Shown: positions 44,851 through 55,030, counted from the stretch's first letter. The stretch: DNA of 64,000 nucleotides from Roseinatronobacter ekhonensis (GCF_900499075.1 NZ_UIHC01000011.1:1-64000), one strand, 5' to 3'. Program-made: numbers and translations. Notes: generated by a model not told the origin, from the letters alone.

Positions 44851-45489
44851 ATGGCCAAGGGCAAGGTAATCACGATAGCGCAGCAAAAAGGCGGGTCAGG
44901 CAAGACCACGCTTGCGGTTAATCTGGGCGTCGCGCTGGCGCGTGCCGGACATTCGGTTGCGTTTCTGGACACCGATCCGCAAGGGTCTTTGGGCCGCTGG
45001 TTCATAACACGTCACGACGCCGGTCGCGCCGAGGGGATGGAGTTTTCGACCGCCTCGGCGTGGGGGGTCGGGTATGAGGTCGGCAAATTGCGCGATATGG
45101 CCGAATTCGTCATCATAGACACGCCGCCCAAGGCCGACGCCGACCTGCGGCCCGCCCTGCGCGCGGCCGATCTGGTGCTGGTTCCGATTGCGTCCAGCCA
45201 TCTGGATCTATGGGCCACCGATGGCGTGCTGGACCTGGCCCGCCGCGAGGGGCGCGAGGTGCTGCTCGTTCTGAACCGCGCACGGGCGGGCACCAAGCTG
45301 GGGGCCGAGATGGTCGAGGCCGCCAAGGGCCTTTCCGCAGACCTGGCAGAGACACAGATCGCCAATCGCGTCGCCTATGCCGCCAGCTTGGGTGAAGGTT
45401 TGGGCGCGGCAGAGGGCGCGCCGAACCCGGCCTTGCGCGCCGAATTGGACGCGCTTTTGGCCGAAGTGATGGGCGCGCTGGAGAGCTGA
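44851..45489 (+). CDS. Orphan ParA-family ATPase
   Basis: This 212-residue ATPase has the deviant Walker A KGGSGKTT (13-20), the DTDPQGS switch (about 40) and IIDTPPK Walker B. No ParB or parS-like gene is adjacent. It could position a protein complex, as MipZ/PpfA-like proteins do, rather than segregate a plasmid. The exact cargo is unknown. Confidence 0.85.
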   Translation: MAKGKVITIAQQKGGSGKTTLAVNLGVALARAGHSVAFLDTDPQGSLGRWFITRHDAGRAEGMEFSTASAWGVGYEVGKLRDMAEFVIIDTPPKADADLRPALRAADLVLVPIASSHLDLWATDGVLDLARREGREVLLVLNRARAGTKLGAEMVEAAKGLSADLAETQIANRVAYAASLGEGLGAAEGAPNPALRAELDALLAEVMGALES

Positions 45490-45494
45490 GCGCC

Positions 45495-46577
45495 TCAGCT
45501 TGACGACCCGCGCCCGACGATGCGGTTGGCATGGCCCATTTTACGCCCCGCGCGGCGGTCGGGCTTGCCATACAGTTGCACGGCCACATCCCGCGTGGCC
45601 AGCAGAGCGGGCACGCGGTCCATATCGTCACCGATCAGGTTTTCCATGACAACATCGGTGTGGCGCGTGCCGTCCCCCAAAGGAAGGCCGGTTATCGCGC
45701 GAATATGCTGTTCAAACTGGTCAACCGTGCATCCATTCTGCGTCCAGTGTCCCGAATTATGCACACGCGGGGCGATTTCGTTCACGACCAGCCCTTGCGG
45801 GATGACGAACAATTCCACGCCCATAACGCCAACATACTCAAGCGCGTTCAGAATACGCCCGGCCAATAGCACCGCATCCGCCCGCTGCGACCCGGTCAGG
45901 TTTGCGGGAACCTTGGTGCGGCGCAGGATGCCGCTGTCGTGCAAGTTTTCGCCGGGGTCATACGCGGCGACAGAGCCATCAAGACCCCGCGCAGCAATAA
46001 CCGACACCTCATGGCTGAAGGGCACAAGCCCTTCCAGAATTGCCTCTGCACCTGCCATGTCGGCCAAGGCTGCGGCGGCGTCATCCGGGGTATTCAACCG
46101 CACCTGCCCCTTGCCATCATACCCCATACGGCGGGTTTTCAGAATGGCGGGCGTGCCGATACTCTTGATCGCAGCCTCTAGGCTTGCCGCATCCGTGAAC
46201 GGCGCAAAAGGCGCGGTGGTCAGCCCCAGATCGCGCAGGAACTGCTTTTCGGTCAGCCGATCTTGCGACGCGGCCAGCGCGCGACGGTCGGGACGAATTG
46301 GGCAGAGCGCCTCCAACACATCAAGCGTGTCCGTCGGAATGTTCTCGAACTCGAAGGTGATCACATCCACCGAGGCCGCGAACGCCTGCAAGGCTGTGGC
46401 GTCGTCCCACGCCGCCATTGTGACCCGCGCGCTGACATCGCCCGCAGGCGGGTTCGCGGCGGGATCATAGATGTGGCACCGGTAGCCAAGGCGTGACGCT
46501 GCAACCGACAGCATGCGCCCAAGCTGCCCGCCGCCCAGAATACCGATGGTTGCGCCTTGTGGCAGGGCTTTAGTCAT
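45495..46577 (-). CDS. purK: N5-carboxyaminoimidazole ribonucleotide synthase
   Basis: The enzyme uses ATP and bicarbonate to carboxylate AIR in purine synthesis. This ATP-grasp protein of 360 residues has [23 protein letters not shown] and [13 protein letters not shown]. Its start overlaps the purE stop by eight bases. Confidence 0.95.
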   Translation of the reverse strand: MTKALPQGATIGILGGGQLGRMLSVAASRLGYRCHIYDPAANPPAGDVSARVTMAAWDDATALQAFAASVDVITFEFENIPTDTLDVLEALCPIRPDRRALAASQDRLTEKQFLRDLGLTTAPFAPFTDAASLEAAIKSIGTPAILKTRRMGYDGKGQVRLNTPDDAAAALADMAGAEAILEGLVPFSHEVSVIAARGLDGSVAAYDPGENLHDSGILRRTKVPANLTGSQRADAVLLAGRILNALEYVGVMGVELFVIPQGLVVNEIAPRVHNSGHWTQNGCTVDQFEQHIRAITGLPLGDGTRHTDVVMENLIGDDMDRVPALLATRDVAVQLYGKPDRRAGRKMGHANRIVGRGSSS

Positions 46578-47052
46578 CGCGCGGCTCCTGCGGGATAGAG
46601 TTCGACAAGGCAGCGCGCCACGCATCCAGCCGCGCCGCCAAATCCGAATCCTGCAACGCCAGAATGCCCGCCGCCATCAGGCCCGCATTGGCCGCGCCAC
46701 CAATGGCCATGGTCGCCACAGGGTAGCCGCGCGGCATCTGAACGATTGAATACAGGCTGTCCACCCCCGCCAGCGCCTTGGTCTGGACCGGCACGCCGAT
46801 CACCGGCACACGGGTTTTCGAGGCCATCATGCCGGGCAGATGCGCCGCCCCGCCCGCGCCTGCGATAATCACCTGCAAACCACGGCCAACGGCGTCGCGC
46901 CCGTAGTCCCAAAGCCGGTCGGGCGTGCGATGGGCAGACACGATGCGCGCCTCATAGGCGACGCCCAACTCGTCCAGAATAGCGGCGGCGTCCTTCATGG
47001 TGGGCCAGTCCGACTGGCTCCCCATGATAATCCCGACCTTGACCTGTGCCAT
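46570..47052 (-). CDS. purE: N5-carboxyaminoimidazole ribonucleotide mutase
   Basis: The enzyme converts N5-CAIR to CAIR, the step after PurK. This 160-residue protein has the signature [19 protein letters not shown] and [15 protein letters not shown] 47052 gives the standard N terminus. It forms an operon with purK. Confidence 0.95.
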   Translation of the reverse strand: MAQVKVGIIMGSQSDWPTMKDAAAILDELGVAYEARIVSAHRTPDRLWDYGRDAVGRGLQVIIAGAGGAAHLPGMMASKTRVPVIGVPVQTKALAGVDSLYSIVQMPRGYPVATMAIGGAANAGLMAAGILALQDSDLAARLDAWRAALSNSIPQEPRDD

Positions 47053-47113
47053 AGAAACCCTCGCACCCTTGCTTTGCTGCCTTATACAAGGCGCGGTCAC
47101 GGGCGCAATTCCT

Positions 47114-47332
47114 TCAGGCGATAATGTCGGGCGTCAATTCGTCTTCTATCCGCGCAATCTGGTCCTTCAGCGCCAGCTTTTCTTTCTTGAAACGCTGCAC
47201 GGTCAGTTGCGTGTTGGGCCCTTGCGCCTGCAAGGCGGCAATCGCGTCATCCAGGTCGCGGTGCTTGCGCTTCAGCACTTCCAGCTTCAGGCGCAATACC
47301 TCTTCATGGGTCAGTTCATGGGGCGCGTTCAT
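47114..47332 (-). CDS. DUF465 (YdcH-like) small coiled-coil protein
   Basis: This 72-residue, almost entirely helical protein has the DUF465 pattern ([15 protein letters not shown] then LKKEKLxLKDxI-like [12 protein letters not shown]). The function is unknown. It is divergent from the small heat-shock gene, sharing a 165-base control region. Confidence 0.85.
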   Translation of the reverse strand: MNAPHELTHEEVLRLKLEVLKRKHRDLDDAIAALQAQGPNTQLTVQRFKKEKLALKDQIARIEDELTPDIIA

Positions 47333-47402
47333 ATCAAGACTACCGTGCTTTTCACAAAGACTATCCGGAATGCGCACGCGACAAAAGCCTTTGATGCCCG
47401 CG

Positions 47403-47431
47403 CTTGCAGAATGTTGGCGCCGTCCCCATAT
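47403..47431 (+). promoter_or_regulatory. RpoH (sigma-32)-type promoter of the hsp20 gene
   Basis: CTTGCAG at 47403-47409, a 14-base spacer and CCCCATAT at 47424-47431 resemble the classical heat-shock promoter CTTGAAA-N-CCCCATNT. Counted from CTTG, the spacing of 17 also suits alphaproteobacterial RpoH. The hsp20 ATG lies 66 bases downstream. Confidence 0.7.
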
Positions 47432-47497
47432 CTTGAGCATGGGGCCGCCGCATACGGGGCCCGCAGCACCGTCGCTTTGACTATAAGGACATGGCTG

Positions 47498-47914
47498 ATG
47501 AGCAAACTCACCTTTCCCTCGCACCCGCTTTTGCTGGGGTTCGACCAGTTGGAGCGGCTGGTGGAGCGCACCGCGCGCAGCGGGGCAGACGGCTATCCGC
47601 CTTTCAACATAGAGGTGACAGGGGGCCATAGCTTTCGCATCACGCTTGCCTTGGCGGGCTTTCGCGAGCAGGATCTGTCAATCACGCTGGAAGGCCGCCA
47701 GCTTGTCGTGCGCGGCCAGCAAACCGACACCGACGCCGAAAACCGCGTGTTTCTGCACCGGGGTATCGCCGCTCGGCAGTTCCAGCGGGTGTTCGCCTTG
47801 GGCGACGGGGTTGATGTAGCCCGTGCCGCGCTAAGTGATGGTCTGTTGCACATCGACCTGAAACGCCACGAGCCGGAGGAAACCGTCCAGACCATCCGCA
47901 TTGACCGCAATTGA
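47498..47914 (+). CDS. Small heat-shock protein (Hsp20 family)
   Basis: This ATP-independent chaperone has 138 residues. An alpha-crystallin domain (about 38-130) includes FRITLALAGFREQDL, the loop with FLHRGIAARQFQR, and the terminal LHIDLKR. The ATG at 47498 has AAGGA nine bases upstream. The DUF1150 gene follows after eleven bases. Confidence 0.92.
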   Translation: MSKLTFPSHPLLLGFDQLERLVERTARSGADGYPPFNIEVTGGHSFRITLALAGFREQDLSITLEGRQLVVRGQQTDTDAENRVFLHRGIAARQFQRVFALGDGVDVARAALSDGLLHIDLKRHEPEETVQTIRIDRN

Positions 47915-47925
47915 GGGAAGGCCAC

Positions 47926-48150
47926 ATGAACACCAAGTTTCCAAATCTGAACAGCACCAAACCGATAGCCTATGTGCGCCCCGTGCAGGTCAGCGACCTG
48001 CCCGACGATGTGCGCGACCAACTGGATGGCGTGACGCAAATGTATGCCATCCATCATGAAGAGGGCGATCAGCTTGCGCTGGTGTCTGACCGCACAATGG
48101 CCTTTGTCATGGCGCGCCAAAACGATTTCGAACCTGTCAGCGTGCACTGA
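47926..48150 (+). CDS. DUF1150 family protein
   Basis: This 74-residue acidic protein of the alphaproteobacterial DUF1150 family begins its conserved part at IAYVRPV and has ALVSDRTMAFVMARQNDF. It lies directly downstream of hsp20 and probably shares its heat-shock promoter, which hints at a chaperone-accessory role. That role is inferred from position only. Confidence 0.85.
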   Translation: MNTKFPNLNSTKPIAYVRPVQVSDLPDDVRDQLDGVTQMYAIHHEEGDQLALVSDRTMAFVMARQNDFEPVSVH

Positions 48151-48167
48151 CCGCGCAGGACACTGCG

Positions 48168-48671
48168 TTAGTCCAACTCTCGCGGGACAATGAAATCGAC
48201 ACCGCGTGCAGTTCCGAATTCGATCTCTGTCCATGCGGCGTGATCGAATTCCGCAACCAGCGTGGCGCAGGTGGGAAAGCCTGCGAACCCCGGATGCGGC
48301 ATCGGGTTCGGCAATAGCCGTGCCGCGAATTCGGCAATACCGGGGTTATGGCCAATAAGCATCACCGATGGGGCCGTGGCATGCCGCAAGCGCGCCAGCA
48401 AAACCTCTGGCCCTGCCAAGTATAAATATCGGTCGAACGCAGCCTCCGGCGCGTTTGGCAACATCTCCGCGATACATTGCCAAGTCTGACGCGTGCGTGT
48501 GGCATCCGACACCAACGCCTGCTGCGGGATATAACCCTTGTCCGCCAGCCAGCGCCCGATGCGCGGTGCAGCACCCTGCCCCCGCGCACTCAGCGGTCGG
48601 GAATGGTCGCTGTCGAGCGGATTGTCCCAGTCGGATTTCGCGTGGCGGGTCAGGATCAGGCGCAATGTCAT
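48168..48671 (-). CDS. SixA-like histidine phosphatase
   Basis: This phosphoglycerate-mutase-fold phosphatase has 167 residues. The catalytic H10 is in LILTRHAKS, and the second H is in LIGHNPGI. SixA proteins remove phosphate from phosphohistidine carriers. Its ATG overlaps the stop of the iron-sulfur protein gene. It is the last gene of the long minus-strand run from rpmH. Confidence 0.85.
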   Translation of the reverse strand: MTLRLILTRHAKSDWDNPLDSDHSRPLSARGQGAAPRIGRWLADKGYIPQQALVSDATRTRQTWQCIAEMLPNAPEAAFDRYLYLAGPEVLLARLRHATAPSVMLIGHNPGIAEFAARLLPNPMPHPGFAGFPTCATLVAEFDHAAWTEIEFGTARGVDFIVPRELD

Positions 48672-49315
48672 CGATGAAAATGCCTCATATGGAATTCGGA
48701 TTGTGCCGGATCGCGACCGAAGCTTTGCGACACGGGGCAGACACGGCGCACGGCACAGCCCTTGGACATGCAATCTTGCCCCGCATCGGTATCAAGATAC
48801 GCATGGCATGCGGCGGTATCATACCCTGCGGGCGTCAACGCGCCCACGGGGCAGGCCGTGGCGCAAGGCTGGGCGCAGGCGTCACAAGGTTTGGCGATAT
48901 TTGGCAAGGCGTCCAGTTCAGGTGCCAGCCCCAACGCACCACGATAGGACGCCCAAAGACCGGCACGCGCGCCGACCAAAAACTGCACGGGCGAGGACCA
49001 GACACGCCCGGACGCCAAGGCCCAAGTGTAGAACGGGTGCGGAGGCTGCGTCCCGAATGGGAACAGCGGTTGCGCACCCAAATCAGCGGCCAAGGCGCCG
49101 ATCACACGGGTCGACCAACGGTCCATCGGGTCGGGCTGGCCATCGCGGTATTCGGCGCTTTGAGTGAATTTCGGCCAGAAGGCTGGTTCATCCGGCGCAA
49201 GCAACACGACGCTTCGCATACCGTCGGGCATTGGCGCGGCCCCGTCGGTAACAAGCCCCGCAACCTCTAGCCCCTGCACGCGGGCGGCGTTGCGAATTGC
49301 TGCCAACCCCGCCAC
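48668..49315 (-). CDS. 4Fe-4S ferredoxin-like protein
   Basis: This 215-residue protein has a C-terminal ferredoxin-like cysteine cluster. CDACAQPCATACPVG and CMSKGCAVRRVCPV supply enough ligands for one or two 4Fe-4S centres. The N-terminal part (about 1-120) is not a recognised domain to me, although the layout recalls QueG-like and reductive-dehalogenase-like proteins. GTG start. It lies between argB and the SixA-like gene, and no function is assigned. Confidence 0.7.
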   Translation of the reverse strand: MAGLAAIRNAARVQGLEVAGLVTDGAAPMPDGMRSVVLLAPDEPAFWPKFTQSAEYRDGQPDPMDRWSTRVIGALAADLGAQPLFPFGTQPPHPFYTWALASGRVWSSPVQFLVGARAGLWASYRGALGLAPELDALPNIAKPCDACAQPCATACPVGALTPAGYDTAACHAYLDTDAGQDCMSKGCAVRRVCPVSQSFGRDPAQSEFHMRHFHR

Positions 49316-49321
49316 GCGCCC

Positions 49322-50212
49322 TTAGCCCTGCGGCTGCACAAGCGGTGCAGTGTCGCGGATGATACTGCCAGCCCCGTGGTCGGTGAACAGCTCCAGCAGG
49401 CAGGCATTGGGCGCGCGCCCGTCCAGAATGACCACCGCGCGCACCCCGCCCGCAATCGCGGCCAGCGCGGTTTCGGTTTTCGGAATCATTCCGCCTGCGA
49501 TCACGCCCTTGTTGGTCAGGTCTTGCACATGGTCGGGCGAAAGCTGCGTGACGACATCGCCGTTTTCGTCTTTCACACCCGCCGTATCGGTCAGCAATAG
49601 CAGGCGGTCAGCCTTCAGCGCGGCGGCAATCGCGCCCGCGGCGGTGTCACCGTTGATGTTGTAGGTTTCGCCCTCTCGGCCCATGCCAAGGGGCGCGATA
49701 ACTGGGATAAACCCGCCGGTAAACAGGTGTTGCAACAGATCGGTGTCAATCTCGACAGGGCGGCCGACAAGGCCCAGTTCGGGATCATCGGCTTCGCATG
49801 TGACCATGCCGCCATCCTTGCCCGACAGGCCCACGGCCCGCCCGCCTTCGTCTTGAATGGCCTGCACGATGCGCTTGTTCACCAGCCCGGACAGCACCAT
49901 CTCGACCACCTGCATGGTCGCGGCATCGGTCACGCGCTTGCCGCGCACGAAATCGGACTGGATGTTCAGTTTGCCCAGCATCTCGTTAATCATCGGGCCG
50001 CCGCCATGCACAATGACAGGGTTCACGCCCACCTGCCGCATCAGCACGATATCGCGCGCGAAGCTGGCCATTTCCTCGGCGTCGCCCATGGCGTGGCCGC
50101 CGAACTTGATGACCACAATCGCGCCAGCATAGCGTTGCAGATAGGGCAGCGCCTCTGACAGGGTGCGGGCGGTGGCGAACCAATCTTGGGACATGGGCTT
50201 TTGCTTCTTCAT
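49322..50212 (-). CDS. argB: Acetylglutamate kinase
   Basis: The enzyme phosphorylates N-acetylglutamate in arginine synthesis. This 296-residue protein has [21 protein letters not shown] and the ATP-binding GGMIPKTE. The start overlaps the engB stop (ATGA), while an internal ATG at 50194 is possible. Confidence 0.95.
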   Translation of the reverse strand: MKKQKPMSQDWFATARTLSEALPYLQRYAGAIVVIKFGGHAMGDAEEMASFARDIVLMRQVGVNPVIVHGGGPMINEMLGKLNIQSDFVRGKRVTDAATMQVVEMVLSGLVNKRIVQAIQDEGGRAVGLSGKDGGMVTCEADDPELGLVGRPVEIDTDLLQHLFTGGFIPVIAPLGMGREGETYNINGDTAAGAIAAALKADRLLLLTDTAGVKDENGDVVTQLSPDHVQDLTNKGVIAGGMIPKTETALAAIAGGVRAVVILDGRAPNACLLELFTDHGAGSIIRDTAPLVQPQG

Positions 50213-50865
50213 CAGGTCAGGCCAGCGATAATCGCGCGCAGGTTGGCGATACCGTCGCCGGTCTCGGACGAGGTGACAACCAATTCCGGATAGGCGGCGG
50301 CGTGTTTGGACAGCTTCTCGCGCACCTGCGCCAGTGTTTTCTCGCGGGCGCTCGCGCCAATCTTGTCGGCCTTGGTCAGCACCACCTGAAAGGTCACGGC
50401 AGAAGTGTCGAGCATGCGCATGATCTCTGCGTCCACCTCTTTCACGCCATGGCGCATGTCGACCAAAAGGAAGGCGCGGCGCAGCGTGGCACGACCGGAC
50501 AGATAGGCTTTCAGCAAGCGTTGCCACTTTTCGACAACCGGGACGGGTGCCTTGGCAAAGCCGTAGCCCGGCAGGTCGACCAGGTAATGGCTGTCGCCCG
50601 CGGTGAAGAAGTTGATCTCTTGCGTCCGCCCCGGCGTGTTGGAGGTGCGGGCAATCGCCCGCCGCCCGGTCAGCGCATTGATAAGGCTGGATTTACCGAC
50701 ATTCGAGCGGCCGGCAAAACACACCTCCATCCGGTCGGCGGGCGGAAGGCCGTCCATCGCGACCACACCTTTTATGAAATCCGCCTGGCCGGTCAGCAGT
50801 TTGCGACCGGCCTCGACGCTGTGTTCATCGGCCTCTGGGGCCAGGGGGAAGGGAAGTGTGCTCAT
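50212..50865 (-). CDS. engB: Ribosome biogenesis GTP-binding protein EngB/YihA
   Basis: This 217-residue GTPase is essential in large-subunit assembly. G1 is GRSNVGKSS (about 52-60), G3 DLPGYGFA, G4 TKADK and G5 SSETGDG. It overlaps both the MOSC gene upstream and argB downstream by four bases or fewer. Confidence 0.95.
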   Translation of the reverse strand: MSTLPFPLAPEADEHSVEAGRKLLTGQADFIKGVVAMDGLPPADRMEVCFAGRSNVGKSSLINALTGRRAIARTSNTPGRTQEINFFTAGDSHYLVDLPGYGFAKAPVPVVEKWQRLLKAYLSGRATLRRAFLLVDMRHGVKEVDAEIMRMLDTSAVTFQVVLTKADKIGASAREKTLAQVREKLSKHAAAYPELVVTSSETGDGIANLRAIIAGLT

Positions 50866-51605
50866 GCGGCAAGCTCCACCACATCGCCCGTCTGGATCGG
50901 GCCGGATTGTATAACGGTGGCGTAAACGCCGAAATTGGTATCGCCGCGCGCGCGCTCCAGCGCGGCAAGCGTGTCGTGATCAATCTGCCCGGTGGCACAA
51001 TCGACCATAGTCGCGCGACAACGGCCAATCGGCTCCACCACGCGCAGCCGCGCGGCCCCGATGGTCAGATCGCGCCCGATCAGGTCACATTCGGCCCAAG
51101 GCTCGATCCCGTCCAGCCACAGGTTCGCGCGCCAGCGGTCCAACCCCAGATCGGCCCCAAGCTGTGCGCCAAGCGCCGCATTCGACGCAAGGTTCAGGAT
51201 GGACACCGATTCGAAATCGGTATCGGTCATGCCGCGCCCGGCTTTGACCAGCTTGGCCGGACCCGCACGGCCCACCGAATGAAGCGGGCGCAGCCAGTCC
51301 AGCAATGCGGCCTCGCCGGCTTGCGTGTCAGGGTCAATGGTCAAGGGCGCAAGGTCGGGATGTGTCAGGGTCAGGGTAGACCCGTCCCAGACCGACCGGA
51401 TGGCTTGCAGCCCCGGGACCTTGGCCCCGCGCGTGAAATTCATGCACGGGTTCCAGCCTGGCATCAGCATCGCCGCATCATGCGCGACGGCCCAATGCCG
51501 ATCCAGCGGCAGACAGCGCCCCTCGGTCAGGTCCACCTTGGCCAAGGCTTCGCGCCCATGGGCCTTGATGGGATGGCGGAAGATATGCGCCAGCCGCCAC
51601 CCCAT
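50862..51605 (-). CDS. MOSC domain protein
   Basis: This 247-residue protein has an N-terminal beta-barrel (HIFRHPIKAHGREAL) and a MOSC domain with ANLWLDG and PIGRCRATMVD, whose Cys is the conserved sulfur-carrier residue. Relatives handle molybdenum-cofactor sulfur or N-hydroxylated compounds. It sits between yidC and engB, an arrangement common in Rhodobacteraceae. Confidence 0.87.
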   Translation of the reverse strand: MGWRLAHIFRHPIKAHGREALAKVDLTEGRCLPLDRHWAVAHDAAMLMPGWNPCMNFTRGAKVPGLQAIRSVWDGSTLTLTHPDLAPLTIDPDTQAGEAALLDWLRPLHSVGRAGPAKLVKAGRGMTDTDFESVSILNLASNAALGAQLGADLGLDRWRANLWLDGIEPWAECDLIGRDLTIGAARLRVVEPIGRCRATMVDCATGQIDHDTLAALERARGDTNFGVYATVIQSGPIQTGDVVELAA

Positions 51606-51609
51606 GCCG

Positions 51610-53376
51610 CTAGCTCTTCTTCTTTTTCACGCCGATATTGCCAAGCAGATCGGGTCGGGCCCCATGCATGGACATGATCGAGTATTGCTGGATGAACGTG
51701 ATCGTGTTGTTGGCGATCCAGTAGAGCACAAGACCAGACGCGAACCAGCCCAGCATGAACATGAAAATCCACGGCATCCATGTCATGACCATTTGCTGGA
51801 TCGGCTCTGTCGGCGCGGGGTTCAGGCGCATTTGCAGGAACATCGACACGCCAAGGCAGATCGGCAGGATACCGATAAAGACCAGCGACAAAATACTGTC
51901 GGGCGGCGGTGCGGCCCAAGGCAGTACACCGAACAGGTTGAAAATAGAGGTCGGATCGGGTGCGGACAGATCGTTGAACACGCCGAACCATTCTGCATGA
52001 CGCAGGTCGATGGTGACGAAAATCACCTTGTAGAGCGAGAAGAAGATCGGGATCTGCAACAGGATCGGCAAGCAGCCTGCCGCCGGATTGACCTTTTTTT
52101 CCTTGTAAAGCTTCATCATCTCTTGCTGAAGCTTCTGGCGGTCGTCGCCTGCGCGTTCCTTCAGCGCCATCATTTCGGGCTGAAGTTCCTTCATCCGCGC
52201 CATGCTGACATAGGATTTCCACGCCAACGGCAGCAGGACGGCCTTGATCAGCAGCGTCAGCGCAACAATGGACCACCCCATATTGCCGATCAAACCTTCG
52301 ATGAAATAGAGCGTGGCGAAAATCGGTTTGGTCAGGAAAAAGAACCAGCCCCAGTCGATTGCGTCGATGAACCGTTCGATCCCCAACTCTGACTCGTAGG
52401 TGCGCAGGGTGGTCCATTCCTTGGCCCCGGCGAACAGCATGGTCTGCGCTTCTGCGCTTTCGCCCGGACCGATTGCGACGGTCGGCAGATCGGCACGGGT
52501 CTGGTACACATCGCGGGCCGGAATGTAGCGGGATACGGCGGTAAACGACTCTCCCGGAATGGGAATGATGGTCGCCATCCAGTATTTGTCGGCAATGCCC
52601 AGCCAACCGTTTTCCTGCACCTCGACGACGCGCGCATGGGTGGCCTCGCGATCATCCACACGGAAATCGCGCACGTTGCCATAGCTTTCTTCGGTCAAGG
52701 TGCCGTCAGCGACCTCGACAAAGCCTTCGTGGCTGATGAAGAAATTCTCCAGATCGGCGGGTTCGCCATGCCGCGACAACAGGCTGTAGGGGGCCATGCG
52801 CGCGGTATCGGTGCCGGTGTTCTCGACCGCTTGGGTGATGGTGAACATATAGTTCTCATCCACCTCGAACGTGCGGCTGAAGCGCAGGCCTGCGCCGTTT
52901 TCCCATGCGATGGTGACGGGGCTACCGGGCGCCAGCGCGCTGCCATCGACCACTTGCCAAGGCGTGTTGGCCCCCGGCACGTCGTCCCATGTCATGTCGC
53001 GGCCCGGCCGCCAGCCTTGCAGGGCATAAAACGCTTCGTTCCGGCCCTCTGGCGTTAGCAGATGGACAATGTCGGAGCCCGGATCGGTTGTCTCGAAATA
53101 ATCCTTCATGGACAGATCGTCGATCCGCCCGCCCAACATGTTGATGGAGCCCTTCAGGCGCGGGGTCTCAATCGCGACGCGGGGCAATTCTTCGGCCACA
53201 GGTGCGTCGGCCTCTGCCATGGTCTGCGCACCTTCGGCTGGCGGCAGGCTCAGTTCCGCCGCCTCCTCGTCCGAGATCGCGACGGGTTCGGGCGGCGGAA
53301 ACATGTACATCCAGCCGACAAGAACCAGCAAGGATAGCGCGAATGCCATTAGAAGATTGCGATTCTGATCGTCCAT
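51610..53376 (-). CDS. yidC: Membrane protein insertase YidC
   Basis: This Oxa1-type insertase has 588 residues: an N-terminal helix (about 8-25), a large periplasmic beta domain (about 55-345) and five C-terminal helices (about 355-570) with the cytoplasmic helical hairpin KELQPEMMALKERAGDD. It belongs to the rpmH-rnpA-yidD run, here with ttcA inserted upstream. The basic KKKKS tail is typical. Confidence 0.95.
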   Translation of the reverse strand: MDDQNRNLLMAFALSLLVLVGWMYMFPPPEPVAISDEEAAELSLPPAEGAQTMAEADAPVAEELPRVAIETPRLKGSINMLGGRIDDLSMKDYFETTDPGSDIVHLLTPEGRNEAFYALQGWRPGRDMTWDDVPGANTPWQVVDGSALAPGSPVTIAWENGAGLRFSRTFEVDENYMFTITQAVENTGTDTARMAPYSLLSRHGEPADLENFFISHEGFVEVADGTLTEESYGNVRDFRVDDREATHARVVEVQENGWLGIADKYWMATIIPIPGESFTAVSRYIPARDVYQTRADLPTVAIGPGESAEAQTMLFAGAKEWTTLRTYESELGIERFIDAIDWGWFFFLTKPIFATLYFIEGLIGNMGWSIVALTLLIKAVLLPLAWKSYVSMARMKELQPEMMALKERAGDDRQKLQQEMMKLYKEKKVNPAAGCLPILLQIPIFFSLYKVIFVTIDLRHAEWFGVFNDLSAPDPTSIFNLFGVLPWAAPPPDSILSLVFIGILPICLGVSMFLQMRLNPAPTEPIQQMVMTWMPWIFMFMLGWFASGLVLYWIANNTITFIQQYSIMSMHGARPDLLGNIGVKKKKS

Positions 53377-53476
53377 CGAAGGGGCGTTCCTGTCATTGCG
53401 GCTGTCGCGCCCGGTTCAACAGAAGGGGCGGGCAAAGGTCAAGCGGTTTTCCCGTGTATGCGGCGTCACATCCGGG

Positions 53477-54322
53477 TCAGGTCGGGTCGTCTTGCGGGGC
53501 GATTTCCCGCGCAAGGGCCAGAAAATCGAACAGTTCGGGGTCCGGCATATGCGATGGGCGCACGTTCATGAGCGCGCGGAACATCGTGTTGCGCCGTCCG
53601 GGAGTGCGCTTTTCCCACTCGTTCAGCAGCGCCTTGACCTGCATCCGCTGCAACCCGTCTTGGCTGCCACACAGGTCACACGGGATGATCGGGTAGTCCA
53701 TCGCACGGGCGAAACGGTCGCAATCGTCCTCGGCCACGAAGGCGAGCGGGCGATATAGGAACAGATCGCCCTCCTCGTTTACCAGTTTGGGCGGCATCGT
53801 CGCCACGCGCCCGCCGTGAAACAGGTTCATAAAGAACGTCTCCAGCAGGTCATCGCGGTGATGGCCCAGCACGATGGCGCTGCACCCTTCTTCGCGCGCG
53901 ACGCGATACAGGTTACCGCGCCGCAAGCGCGAACACAGCGCGCAATAGGTGCGACCGGCGGGCACCTTGTCCATCACGATGGAATAGGTGTCTTGATACT
54001 CGATGCGGTGGGGCACCTGCATTTTTGTCAGGAACTCTGGCAAAACGGTCGCCGGGAACCCCGGCTGGCCTTGATCCAGATTGCAGGCCAGCAGCTCGAC
54101 CGGCAACAGCCCGCGCCATTGCAATTCCACCAGTGCCGCCAGCAGGGTGTAGCTGTCCTTGCCGCCCGACAGGCAGACCAGCCAACGCGCACCCGGCTCA
54201 ATCATGCCGTATTGGTCGATCGCCGCACGGGTTTCGCGGATGATGCGCTTGCGCAGCTTGCGAAACTCTGTGCTATCGGGCGCGTTCTGCAGCAGCGGCG
54301 GCAGGTCGGTATCGTCGAACAT
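53477..54322 (-). CDS. ttcA: tRNA 2-thiocytidine synthetase TtcA
   Basis: The enzyme thiolates C32 of certain tRNAs using an iron-sulfur cluster. This 281-residue protein has the PP-loop SGGKDSY (about 50), [11 protein letters not shown] and PCDLCGSQ supplying the cluster cysteines. It lies between yidD and yidC, two bases after the yidD stop. This is not the usual place for the gene. Confidence 0.93.
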   Translation of the reverse strand: MFDDTDLPPLLQNAPDSTEFRKLRKRIIRETRAAIDQYGMIEPGARWLVCLSGGKDSYTLLAALVELQWRGLLPVELLACNLDQGQPGFPATVLPEFLTKMQVPHRIEYQDTYSIVMDKVPAGRTYCALCSRLRRGNLYRVAREEGCSAIVLGHHRDDLLETFFMNLFHGGRVATMPPKLVNEEGDLFLYRPLAFVAEDDCDRFARAMDYPIIPCDLCGSQDGLQRMQVKALLNEWEKRTPGRRNTMFRALMNVRPSHMPDPELFDFLALAREIAPQDDPT

Positions 54323-54323
54323 G

Positions 54324-54584
54324 TCAGTCCTTTCCGTGCGTGCACGCATCATGGGCCGGGTCGGCCCCCGGCACCGGGTCATAGCCGGAACTGCCCAAGG
54401 GCTGACACCGACCAAGACGGCGGATGGTCAGCCATGTACCCTTTATTGCGCCATGACGTTCCAACGCTTCCATCGCATAGGCAGAGCATGTCGGCTGGAA
54501 TCGGCAGCCATGGCCGACCCATGGGCTGAACACCAGGCGGTAAAACCGGATGGGAAGCGAGACGATCCATGCCAGCGGCGTCAT
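54324..54584 (-). CDS. yidD: Membrane protein insertion efficiency factor YidD
   Basis: This 86-residue protein of the YidD family has [16 protein letters not shown] and [15 protein letters not shown]. It is peripheral to the membrane and assists YidC. Its start overlaps the rnpA stop by four bases. Confidence 0.93.
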   Translation of the reverse strand: MTPLAWIVSLPIRFYRLVFSPWVGHGCRFQPTCSAYAMEALERHGAIKGTWLTIRRLGRCQPLGSSGYDPVPGADPAHDACTHGKD

Positions 54585-55003
54585 GGCTTGCCTCCATGCA
54601 GCTTGCCCAGCGCGCGTTCCAGATCGTCGACCATGGCCGCGAAATCGTGGCTGACGGTCGCACCGGGGCGACCGACTAGAACATAATCCCAACCGGGGCG
54701 GCCATGCTGCGCCATCACCTGCCGCGCCATGGCGCGCAAGCGCCGCTTGGCACGGTTGCGCGTGACGGCATTCCCGACCTTCTTGGAACAGGTATAGCCC
54801 ACGCGGATCAAGGCCGCGTCGTCACGCGAGCGCGCTTGCAACAAGAATGCCGGGCACGGCGCGCGCTTGGCCTTGGCGGCGCGCAGGAAATCGGAGCGCT
54901 GTTTCAGGGTTTCCACAGTCACACATGACGAAACCGGGCCAGACTTGGGCGAGGCGTCGTCCCCCACCCTGTCTGAACCCGGCGCATTCATGTTGTCACC
55001 CAT
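54581..55003 (-). CDS. rnpA: Ribonuclease P protein component
   Basis: This basic protein binds the RNase P RNA and aids tRNA 5' processing. Up to 140 residues are encoded. The core starts at [13 protein letters not shown] and includes the signature [11 protein letters not shown]. The N-terminal extension is variable, so the start may be 55003 or the ATG at 54991. It follows rpmH. Confidence 0.92.
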   Translation of the reverse strand: MGDNMNAPGSDRVGDDASPKSGPVSSCVTVETLKQRSDFLRAAKAKRAPCPAFLLQARSRDDAALIRVGYTCSKKVGNAVTRNRAKRRLRAMARQVMAQHGRPGWDYVLVGRPGATVSHDFAAMVDDLERALGKLHGGKP

Positions 55004-55030
55004 GGCACGGCCCGAACCGGGCCGGACGGC

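Noticed and set aside
44851-45489. ParA gene as a plasmid partition locus
   Set aside because: There is no parB, no repeated parS-like sites and no replication gene; the surroundings are chromosomal.
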